A stretch of DNA of 14,345 bases from Alphaproteobacteria bacterium (GTDB taxonomy: Bacteria > Pseudomonadota > Alphaproteobacteria > Rhizobiales > Beijerinckiaceae). The first letter of the stretch is position 1. Each line of letters opens with the position of its first letter. The position numbers and the translations under genes are program-made. A model generated the notes under the pieces. It saw only the letters and a program-made list of their open reading frames with translations, ran no database searches and had not been told where the DNA came from. This document shows, in pieces, positions 7,441 through 13,855 of this stretch. The stretch spans positions 1 to 14,345 of the forward strand of contig RFXE01000021.1 of the NCBI GenBank assembly GCA_009921785.1. The letters are read 5' to 3'.

Positions 7441-7899
7441 ATGACGGACGGTGCAAAGAAGGAATTAGGAACTGCGGATATTTTACGCATTCTCGAATTA
7501 TTACCTCATCGCTATCCATTTTTGCTCGTCGATAAAATTATCGAAATGAATGGCGATGAGTCGTGCATCGGTATCAAGAATGTCACTTTTAACGAACCTC
7601 AATTTAACGGTCATTTTCCTGGTCGTCCGGTGATGCCTGGTGTCATGTTGATTGAAGGCATGGCGCAAACGGCGGGCGCTCTTTGTGTCGCGTCCAAAGG
7701 CGATAAAGCGCCGAAGATCGTTTATTTTATGACGATTGATAATGCGAAATTTAGAAAGCCCGTAGGCCCGGGCGATGTTGTTGAATATCATCTTACAAAG
7801 ATGAAGCAGCGCGCCAATATGTGGTGGTTTAGAGGCGAAGCGAAAGTTGATGGTCAAATCGCTTGTGAAGCTGAAATTAGCGCGATGCTGGTCAGCTGA
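7441..7899 (+). CDS. fabZ: 3-hydroxyacyl-ACP dehydratase FabZ
   Basis: FabZ dehydrates (3R)-hydroxyacyl-ACP to trans-2-enoyl-ACP in type II fatty acid synthesis. It therefore competes with LpxA and LpxD for the same 3-hydroxyacyl-ACP, which explains its place inside the lpx cluster. The 152-aa hotdog-fold protein has the family length. Motifs are LPHRYPFLLVD (21-31), NGHFPGRPVMPGV (56-68, catalytic His58) and LIEGMAQ (70-76, catalytic Glu72). AGGAG at 7428-7432 precedes the ATG with good spacing, making this one of the best ribosome sites in the cluster. It starts 23 bp after the lpxD stop and is followed by lpxA after 12 bp, so one transcript is likely. Nothing about it is odd. Confidence 0.97.
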   Translation: MTDGAKKELGTADILRILELLPHRYPFLLVDKIIEMNGDESCIGIKNVTFNEPQFNGHFPGRPVMPGVMLIEGMAQTAGALCVASKGDKAPKIVYFMTIDNAKFRKPVGPGDVVEYHLTKMKQRANMWWFRGEAKVDGQIACEAEISAMLVS

Positions 7900-7911
7900 G
7901 GTTTATGAATA

Positions 7912-8721
7912 ATGTCAGTTGAAACCAAAATTCATGCGCTCGCCGTTGTTGATCCTGCCGCAAAATTAGGTGTTGGTGTAACAGTCGGCCCCTTTTGCAC
8001 CATTGGCCCTAATGTTGAGTTGGGTGATCATTCTGAATTGATCAGCCATGTTGCCTTAGCGGGCAAAACAAAGATCGGTGCTGGAGCACGTATTTTCCCG
8101 TTTGCTTCGATTGGTCACATTCCTCAGGATCTGAAGTTTAAGGGCGAAGACTCTGTGCTTGAGATCGGGTCGAATTGCATGATCCGCGAAGGTGTCACGA
8201 TGAACCCTGGCACTGAAGGTGGCGGATTGGTAACTCATGTGGGTGACAATTCTACGTTCCTTGCAAGCTCTCACGTGGCTCATGATTGTCATGTGGGCAA
8301 CAACGTGATTTTTTCCAATAATGTAATGCTCGCAGGTCATTGCCATGTAGGTGACTATGCGATTCTTGGTGGTGGTGCCGCTGTTCATCAATTTTGTCGT
8401 ATTGGCGCTCATGCGTTCATTGGTGGATTGTCGGGCGTTGAGAATGATGTGATCCCTTATGGGATCGCTCTTGGGAATCGCGCGCATTTAGCCGGTTTGA
8501 ATATGGTCGGCTTGAAGCGGCGCGGCTTCTCGCGTGAGGCAATCCAAGACATTCGCCGTGCCTATCGTTTACTCTTCGCTGAAGAAGGCACGTTGCAAGA
8601 GCGCATTGAAGATGTTGCTGGTGATTTTGCAACTGATCCCATTGTTTCGGAAATCATTGAATTTCTTCGCGCTGCTGGAAACCGCTCGATTTGTACGCCG
8701 CGCGATTCGAAGGAAGGATAA
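7912..8721 (+). CDS. lpxA: UDP-N-acetylglucosamine 3-O-acyltransferase
   Basis: LpxA performs the first, reversible step of lipid A synthesis, moving a 3-hydroxyacyl chain from ACP to UDP-GlcNAc. The 269-aa product is a hexapeptide-repeat beta-helix (about 7-190) with a C-terminal helical domain containing LKRRGFSREAI (201-211). HVAHD (121-125) carries His124, equivalent to catalytic His125 of E. coli, and AVHQ (157-160) gives His159, equivalent to His160. In FIGGLSG, Gly172 aligns with Gly173 of E. coli, the residue that sets acyl length; glycine there goes with long (C14-type) chains, whereas methionine gives C10. Chain length here is an inference. GAGGT overlapping the fabZ stop serves as ribosome site for the ATG. 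It is followed by lpxI after 3 bp. Confidence 0.97.
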   Translation: MSVETKIHALAVVDPAAKLGVGVTVGPFCTIGPNVELGDHSELISHVALAGKTKIGAGARIFPFASIGHIPQDLKFKGEDSVLEIGSNCMIREGVTMNPGTEGGGLVTHVGDNSTFLASSHVAHDCHVGNNVIFSNNVMLAGHCHVGDYAILGGGAAVHQFCRIGAHAFIGGLSGVENDVIPYGIALGNRAHLAGLNMVGLKRRGFSREAIQDIRRAYRLLFAEEGTLQERIEDVAGDFATDPIVSEIIEFLRAAGNRSICTPRDSKEG

Positions 8722-8724
8722 GGG

Positions 8725-9573
8725 GTGTCGGTTCACTCCGACATTGCGATTATTGCGGGCAGCGGTGCCTTTCCCTTTGAAATAGCGCATTCTTTGAAAG
8801 AGATTGGGCAATCCCCATTTCTTTTATGTCTTCGTGGATTTGTTGGGCGTGATGACTCATTGCATGATTTTGATCATGCCTATGCTGACATGCTCGATCC
8901 ACAAAAGATATTAGCGTTATTGCGCGAGAGAGATGTAAAGCGTGTTATCCTTGCCGGCGGTGTCTCTCGGCCCGGCCCCATGGCTTTGTTGTCGATCTAT
9001 AGTTTTTTTCGTAATCGTGACGAGCTGAAACGCATCGTGAGTGGCGGAGATGATCGCATTCTACGAGGCGTCATTCGACTCCTTGAAGAAAATAATTTTT
9101 CAGTGATCGGCATCAACGAGGCTGCGCCAAAGCTTTTGGCCAATGAAGGACTACTGGGTTCAATCAAAGAGCATCCTTCTTCTAACGCCGATATCGATAT
9201 GGCGCTTTCATGTCTTCGTATGATTAGTCCTTACGATATTGGGCAAGGCGTCGTTGTTGCTCAGGGTCGCGTTCTTGCGATTGAGGGGCCGGAAGGTACT
9301 GATGCGATGCTTGATCGTGTACGGATGATGCAGAAAAATCGCCGTGTAATTCTTGATGAAAACACGGCGATCTTAGTGAAAGCATCGAAGCAAGGACAGG
9401 ATCATCGCGTTGATTTACCCGCGATTGGGCCTCGAACAATCAAGAATGCGAAAGCCGCAGGCCTTGCCGGTATTGCCATTGCTGCGGGTGAAGTGATTAT
9501 CATTAATCGTAACGATACGATCAAAGACGCTGATCGCGCAGGGCTCTTTATAAAGGGTGTGCGTTTGTCATGA
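8725..9573 (+). CDS. lpxI: UDP-2,3-diacylglucosamine pyrophosphatase LpxI
   Basis: LpxI hydrolyses UDP-2,3-diacylglucosamine to lipid X and UMP. It replaces LpxH in most alphaproteobacteria and is unrelated to it. The 282-aa protein has the two-domain layout: an N-terminal part starting IAIIAGSGAFPFEIA with ILAGGVSRPG (76-84) and SGGDDRILR (106-114), and a C-terminal domain with QGVVVAQGRVLAIEGPEGTD (174-193) and GQDHRVDLPAIGP (224-236). Asp230, or nearby Asp226, probably matches the catalytic Asp225 described for Caulobacter LpxI; I cannot align them exactly. The start is GTG at 8725 with AAGGAAGG just upstream, inside the end of lpxA. Its stop overlaps the lpxB start in ATGA, so the two are probably translationally coupled, which fits their consecutive reactions. 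Confidence 0.93.
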   Translation: MSVHSDIAIIAGSGAFPFEIAHSLKEIGQSPFLLCLRGFVGRDDSLHDFDHAYADMLDPQKILALLRERDVKRVILAGGVSRPGPMALLSIYSFFRNRDELKRIVSGGDDRILRGVIRLLEENNFSVIGINEAAPKLLANEGLLGSIKEHPSSNADIDMALSCLRMISPYDIGQGVVVAQGRVLAIEGPEGTDAMLDRVRMMQKNRRVILDENTAILVKASKQGQDHRVDLPAIGPRTIKNAKAAGLAGIAIAAGEVIIINRNDTIKDADRAGLFIKGVRLS

Positions 9574-10736
9574 GCAACATGCGCCCGCGATTGAAATTCG
9601 GAATCGTTGTTGGAGAAGTGTCCGGCGACGCGCTTGGTGCGAAACTTATTCCCGCACTCAATGCACGCTTTTCGTCATATGGTCTTGAATTTATCGGTAC
9701 AGCGGGGCCTCTCCTTCAAAAGCAAGGCATGTCCTCGTTCTTTCCGCTTGCTGACATTGCCGTAATGGGCATCGTTCCGGTCATAAAAAGATTGCCATCA
9801 TTGATGAAGCGCATTCATGAGACTGCGGAACGTTTGATTGCCGCTAAAATAGATTGCCTCATTATTATTGATAGTCCTGATTTTACGCATCGCGTGGCGC
9901 GTAAAGTGAAAGCGGCATTACCCACCATTCCGATTATCGATTATGTCAGTCCGTCAGTTTGGGCTTGGCGTCCCGGGCGCGCGAAAGATATGCGTGCCTA
10001 TATCGATCATGTTTTGGCGTTGTTGCCCTTCGAACCGGTCGCACATCAAACACTATGCGGCCCGCCTTGTACTTATGTCGGGCATCCTCTCATTGAACGC
10101 AAAAGTCTTTTTGTTCCGTCAGTTGACGAAGAAGCACGTCGTTCAAGTGAGCCGCCCATTTTATTGGTTCTTCCGGGTAGTCGACGTTCTGAGATCACGC
10201 GGTTGATGCCTATATTTGGCGAAACTGTTGCTCGTATCAAACATATTCATGGACGAGATTTTGATCTCATTCTTCCTGCAGTTGATCATCTTCGCGAGGA
10301 AATTGAAACCGCTGCTAAATCATGGGCGATAAAGCCGCGCATCATTCACGGTGAAGCCGCAAAATATCATGCGTTTCGAAAAGCCTACGCCGCACTCGCA
10401 GCTTCAGGAACCGTTACGCTCGAATTGGCGCTCGCTCATGTGCCTATGGCTGTTGGCTATCGCGTAGGGGCCATCGAAGGGCAGATCCGTCATTTTATAA
10501 ATGTATCGTCCGTCGTTCTAGCCAATCTCATCATTGGCGAGAATGTTGTGCCCGAACGTATTCAAGGCGCGTGTAATGCGGAACAACTCTCTGCTGATCT
10601 CTTACCCTTATTAAGCAATACGGAAGAGCGACGCCAGCAATTAAGAGGCTTTGATCGCCTCGATCATTTAATGGCGATTGAAGAGGGGAGCCCAAGTATC
10701 AAGGCTGCCGATGTGATTGCGCGTTACATCGCTTGA
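9570..10736 (+). CDS. lpxB: Lipid A disaccharide synthase
   Basis: LpxB (GT19) condenses lipid X with UDP-2,3-diacylglucosamine to form the beta-1,6 disaccharide of lipid A, at the inner membrane. The 388-aa length is normal. Conserved blocks in order are GEVSGDALG (15-23), IDSPDF (100-105), YVSPSVWAWRPGRAK (125-139), LLPFE (151-155), YVGHPL (169-174), LPGSRRSEI (201-209) and ASGTVTLELAL (278-288), where the second half binds the UDP moiety. The ATG lies in the ATGA overlap with lpxI. lpxB ends the plus-strand run; gltA converges on it, with a shared hairpin terminator in the 94-bp gap. Nothing is missing from the active site that I can see. Confidence 0.96.
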   Translation: MSNMRPRLKFGIVVGEVSGDALGAKLIPALNARFSSYGLEFIGTAGPLLQKQGMSSFFPLADIAVMGIVPVIKRLPSLMKRIHETAERLIAAKIDCLIIIDSPDFTHRVARKVKAALPTIPIIDYVSPSVWAWRPGRAKDMRAYIDHVLALLPFEPVAHQTLCGPPCTYVGHPLIERKSLFVPSVDEEARRSSEPPILLVLPGSRRSEITRLMPIFGETVARIKHIHGRDFDLILPAVDHLREEIETAAKSWAIKPRIIHGEAAKYHAFRKAYAALAASGTVTLELALAHVPMAVGYRVGAIEGQIRHFINVSSVVLANLIIGENVVPERIQGACNAEQLSADLLPLLSNTEERRQQLRGFDRLDHLMAIEEGSPSIKAADVIARYIA

Positions 10737-10783
10737 ATTTTTTACTATTCAACGAGACTTGTTGGAATCTTCCGAAATAAAAA

Positions 10784-10811
10784 AGCGCCCTGTGTTTCCA
10801 CACGAGGCGCT
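10784..10811 (-). terminator. Rho-independent terminator of gltA, possibly shared with lpxB
   Basis: AGCGCC (10784-10789) pairs with GGCGCT (10806-10811), and TGTG (10791-10794) with CACA (10799-10802), around a TTTC loop with one or two bulged bases. Read on the minus strand, the stem is followed directly by TTTTTTATTTC, a strong intrinsic terminator 20 nt past the gltA stop. On the plus strand only a mixed T-rich run follows, so termination of lpxB here would be weaker. Confidence 0.85.
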
Positions 10812-10830
10812 CAGTTATTCTTACCGATGA

Positions 10831-12117
10831 TTAGCGCATATTTGCAGCAACATAATCACGACGCGTATGACCCGTATAGAGCTGACGCGGGCGACCAATT
10901 TTCTGGCCCGGATCTTCAATCATTTCTTTCCACTGCGCGATCCAACCGACTGTCCGCGCGAGCGCGAAGAGGGCGGTGAACATGGAGGTCGGGAAGCCCA
11001 TCGCCTTCAGTGTAATGCCCGAATAGAAATCGACATTCGGATAAAGCTTCTTCTCGATGAAATATTCATCATGAAGTGCAATGCGTTCGAGCTCAATGGC
11101 GATGTCGAGAAGCGGATCGTCCTTGATACCCAACTCATTCAACACTTCATGCGCGGTCTTCTGCATAATCTTCGCACGGGGATCATAGTTTTTATAAACG
11201 CGGTGACCAAAGCCCATCAAACGGAATGAATCATTCTTGTCTTTTGCACGCGCAATGAAATGCGGGATGCGTTCAACTGAACCGATTTCCTGAAGCATTT
11301 TCAGAGCGGCTTCATTCGCGCCACCATGAGCAGGGCCCCAGAGGCAGGCAACGCCGGCAGCAATACAGGCGAATGGATTGGCACCTGATGAACCGGCCAA
11401 ACGAACAGTTGACGTTGACGCGTTTTGTTCGTGATCAGCGTGAAGAATGAAAATACGATCAAGAGCGCGTGAGAGTACTTTATTGACTTTGTACTCCTCG
11501 CAAGGCACCGCAAAGCACATGCGCAAGAAGTTCGAAGTATAGTCGAGATCATTCTGCGGATAAACGAAAGGCTGGCCGATCGAATATTTATAAGCCATCG
11601 CCGCAAGTGTGGGGAATTTCGCAATCATGCGCATAGAGGCAACCATGCGCTGGTTCTCATCCGCGATATCAATCGAGTCATGATAGAAGGCCGAGAGCGC
11701 GCCCACTGAAGCGACCATAACAGACATCGGATGCGCGTCGCGGCGGAAGCCTTGGAAGAAGCGCATCATCTGTTCATGCACCATGGTATGGCGCGTGACG
11801 CGATAGTTGAAATCTGTGCGCTGGGCTGGTGTCGGCAACTCACCATAAAGAAGAAGATAGCAGGTCTCGAGGAAATCGCCGTGCTCAGCGAGTTGTTCGA
11901 TGGGGAAGCCGCGATAGAGCAACACGCCTTCATCGCCATCAATATAGGTGATTTTCGACTCGCAGCTTGCCGTCGATGTGAAACCCGGATCGTAAGTAAA
12001 CATTCCGGTTTGCGCATAGAGCTTGCCGATATCGACGACGCTCGGACCGATGGATCCGCCCTTCACGGGCATATCAAGGGCTTTATCGCCAACTTTGAGG
12101 GAAACGGGCGTGGGCAT
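10831..12117 (-). CDS. gltA: Citrate synthase (type II, hexameric)
   Basis: GltA condenses oxaloacetate and acetyl-CoA to citrate at the entry of the TCA cycle. The 428-aa product has the length and N-terminal domain of the Gram-negative hexameric type. Catalytic residues are visible: LHADHEQNAS (225-234), WGPAHGGAN (260-268, His264), GFGHRVYKNYDPRA (302-315, His305) and VDFYSG (362-367, Asp363). Cys206 in FAVPCEEY matches the cysteine near the NADH allosteric site of the E. coli enzyme, so NADH inhibition is possible. The ATG at 12117 follows AGAGAGG (12130-12124, minus strand) with 6-nt spacing. It converges on lpxB and lies 166 bp downstream of gltX on the same strand. A candidate promoter and two palindromes sit in that gap, suggesting separate control. 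Confidence 0.97.
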   Translation of the reverse strand: MPTPVSLKVGDKALDMPVKGGSIGPSVVDIGKLYAQTGMFTYDPGFTSTASCESKITYIDGDEGVLLYRGFPIEQLAEHGDFLETCYLLLYGELPTPAQRTDFNYRVTRHTMVHEQMMRFFQGFRRDAHPMSVMVASVGALSAFYHDSIDIADENQRMVASMRMIAKFPTLAAMAYKYSIGQPFVYPQNDLDYTSNFLRMCFAVPCEEYKVNKVLSRALDRIFILHADHEQNASTSTVRLAGSSGANPFACIAAGVACLWGPAHGGANEAALKMLQEIGSVERIPHFIARAKDKNDSFRLMGFGHRVYKNYDPRAKIMQKTAHEVLNELGIKDDPLLDIAIELERIALHDEYFIEKKLYPNVDFYSGITLKAMGFPTSMFTALFALARTVGWIAQWKEMIEDPGQKIGRPRQLYTGHTRRDYVAANMR

Positions 12118-12181
12118 GGGCGACCTCTCTGGCCTTTACTCGGGCAGTATTAGGGTTTCATTTCAGGAACTGGGTTAAACC

Positions 12182-12193
12182 AGACGCGCGTCT
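12182..12193. repeat. Perfect 12-bp palindrome in the gltA leader
   Basis: AGACGC/GCGTCT is a perfect palindrome, about 65 bp upstream of the gltA start and downstream of the candidate promoter. It could be an operator for a dimeric regulator. Being GC-rich, it may also arise by chance. Confidence 0.35.
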
Positions 12194-12224
12194 TGGACAA
12201 TCACGCTTAAGGCTAATCTCGCAC

Positions 12225-12236
12225 TGCAACATTGCA
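12225..12236. promoter_or_regulatory. Inverted repeat TGCAA-CA-TTGCA over the gltA -10 region
   Basis: The arms at 12225-12229 and 12232-12236 are perfectly complementary with a 2-bp centre. One arm coincides with the proposed -10 hexamer of gltA. The symmetry and position are those of a repressor site, but I do not recognise the motif of a specific regulator. Confidence 0.35.
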
Positions 12237-12259
12237 TGCCAGAGCTGAGAAAAAGTCAA
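12231..12259 (-). promoter_or_regulatory. Candidate sigma-70 promoter of gltA
   Basis: On the minus strand, TTGACT (12259-12254) is followed after 17 bp by TGCAAT (12236-12231). These match five and four of six consensus positions at ideal spacing. Transcription would start near 12224, giving a leader of about 105 nt. The call is by eye only. Confidence 0.45.
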
Positions 12260-12283
12260 TTTCCCTGACCCATTATTTGGTCC

Positions 12284-13720
12284 TTACGGGCAACAATCCT
12301 TTAATCGCGCGAGACAGTCCTCCCGCCCGACAATTTCCATAACATCGAAAAGCGGCGGCGAGGTTGCCCGTCCTGTGAGAGCAGCCCGCAGCGGTTGGGC
12401 TGCTTGGCCGAGTTTAATGCCGGTCGTTTCGGCATAATTACGAATGGCGGCCTCGGTTGAGGCGGCTGTCCATTCGGGGAGCGCCGCAAGAAGGGGGATG
12501 AGAGCGGCAACCTTATCACGACCGCCTTCAGCCAGTAGCGCTTCGGCCTTCGGTTCAAAATTAAGTGGACGAGTAGCGTATAAAAAATAAGCTGAATCAA
12601 ACAGTTCAAGCAAAGTTTTCGCGCGCTCTTTTAAGCCAGGCATGGCTTTTAGTAGCTTCATGCGCAAATCTAAGTCGATATGAGCAGGCCATGACCGGTC
12701 GGGGCCAACATCTGGCAGAATGGTCTCAATCGCTGCGAGCAGATCTTCGTTAGCGCTGGCACGCATATAGTGGCCATTGATATGCTCAAGCTTCGCAAAG
12801 TCGAAGCGAGCTGGAGAACGGCCGATGCTTTCAAGGCCGAATGCCGCAATCATTTCTTCTGTCGAGAAAAATTCCTGATCACCATGGCTCCAGCCAAGGC
12901 GCACGAGGTAATTGCGCATAGCGGAGGGCAGATAGCCCATCGCGCGATAGGCATCGACGCCGAGCGCACCGTGGCGTTTTGAGAGCTTTGAGCCATCGGG
13001 CCCGTGGATGAGCGGGATATGAGACATCTCCGGTACATCCCAGCCTGCAGCCTGATAGATCTGCGTCTGGCGCGCGGCATTGGTGAGATGATCGTCACCA
13101 CGAATAATATGGGTAACGCCCATATCATGGTCATCAACGACAACGGCGAGCATATAGGTCGGGTTACCGTCCGAGCGCAGGAGCACGAGATCATCAAGAT
13201 CCTTGTTTTGCCAGGTCACACGGCCTTGCACATGGTCATTGACTACGGTCTCGCCAGTCTGAGGTGCCTTGAGCCGGATGACGGGCTTACGCCCTTCGGC
13301 GACCGATTTGGCCTCCGCATCAGTGCCATTTAATTCCCGCCAGCGGCCGTCATAGCGCATGGGGCGGCCTTCAGCGCGGGCGAGCTCGCGCATGGCTTCG
13401 AGCTCTTCCTGTGACGCGTAACATTTATAGGCTTGGCCCTTAGCGAGAAGCTCATGGGCTACTTCACGATGCCGGTCAGCCCGCGAAAATTGATAGATCA
13501 CCTCATCGTCCCATGAGATGCCGAGCCACTTCAAACCATCAAGAATGGCGGAGATCGCAGCATCGGTTGAGCGTTCGCGATCCGTGTCTTCGATCCGGAG
13601 CAGCATCTTGCCGCCATGGCGCTTGGCATAGAGCCAATTGAAGAGCGCGGTGCGGCCGCCACCAATATGAAGAAAGCCTGTAGGCGAGGGCGCGAAGCGG
13701 GTCACAACGGGACGGGTCAT
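12284..13720 (-). CDS. gltX: Glutamyl-tRNA synthetase (class I)
   Basis: GltX charges tRNA-Glu with glutamate. From the ATG at 13720 the product is 478 aa, normal for the family. The class I signatures are RFAPSPTGFLHIGG (8-21, HIGH motif) and GSKLSKRHGA (243-252, KMSKS motif), with LRIEDTDRERS (41-51) between them. Typical C-terminal anticodon-binding sequence follows, from about 315 on. The frame stays open another 67 codons upstream to 13921, but that stretch has no family resemblance and overlaps comEC on the other strand. The ATG at 13720 starts MTRPVVTRFAPSPTG and has AGGA upstream, so it is chosen. Alphaproteobacteria often carry a second gltX and rely on GatCAB for Gln-tRNA; this window cannot show whether that holds here. 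Its neighbours gltA and comEC fit the Hyphomicrobiales order. Confidence 0.96.
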   Translation of the reverse strand: MTRPVVTRFAPSPTGFLHIGGGRTALFNWLYAKRHGGKMLLRIEDTDRERSTDAAISAILDGLKWLGISWDDEVIYQFSRADRHREVAHELLAKGQAYKCYASQEELEAMRELARAEGRPMRYDGRWRELNGTDAEAKSVAEGRKPVIRLKAPQTGETVVNDHVQGRVTWQNKDLDDLVLLRSDGNPTYMLAVVVDDHDMGVTHIIRGDDHLTNAARQTQIYQAAGWDVPEMSHIPLIHGPDGSKLSKRHGALGVDAYRAMGYLPSAMRNYLVRLGWSHGDQEFFSTEEMIAAFGLESIGRSPARFDFAKLEHINGHYMRASANEDLLAAIETILPDVGPDRSWPAHIDLDLRMKLLKAMPGLKERAKTLLELFDSAYFLYATRPLNFEPKAEALLAEGGRDKVAALIPLLAALPEWTAASTEAAIRNYAETTGIKLGQAAQPLRAALTGRATSPPLFDVMEIVGREDCLARLKDCCP

Positions 13721-13802
13721 TGAAAAGTCCTGCACGAAAAGCGTGTGGCGGAATGAATTGCTACTGGGCGTTTGTTCCGCCTCGGCGCGCGTGCTGTAGC
13801 AT

Positions 13803-13817
13803 CCTTCGCCGAGAAGG
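13803..13817. repeat. Small hairpin in the gltX-comEC divergent spacer
   Basis: CCTTC (13803-13807) and GAAGG (13813-13817) form a perfect 5-bp stem with the 5-nt loop GCCGA. It lies between the divergent genes, about 40 bp before the comEC start. Role unknown. Confidence 0.3.
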
Positions 13818-13820
13818 TTA

Positions 13821-13834
13821 AGGCGGGGGCGCCT
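13821..13834. repeat. Second GC hairpin in the gltX-comEC spacer
   Basis: AGGCG (13821-13825), loop GGGG, then CGCCT (13830-13834) form a perfect stem 3 bp after the preceding hairpin. It lies 22 bp before the comEC start codon and just upstream of its ribosome site. It could be a regulatory site for either gene, or chance in GC-rich DNA. Confidence 0.3.
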
Positions 13835-13855
13835 CACCATATCAGGAATTTGGTC

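Noticed and set aside
8056..8487. 143-codon minus-strand frame inside lpxA
   Set aside because: Shadow of the hexapeptide-repeat coding region; the repeated His/Met/Thr-rich sequence is the reverse reading of LpxA repeats.
11731..12153. 140-codon open frame on the plus strand opposite gltA
   Set aside because: It is antisense to the conserved N-terminal half of citrate synthase, has no ribosome site or recognisable domain, and its composition follows the gltA codons.
12241..12283. GACC/GGTC repeat after gltX as a terminator
   Set aside because: Only a 4-bp stem with an 8-nt loop and a T-run displaced by more than 10 bases; too weak to call.
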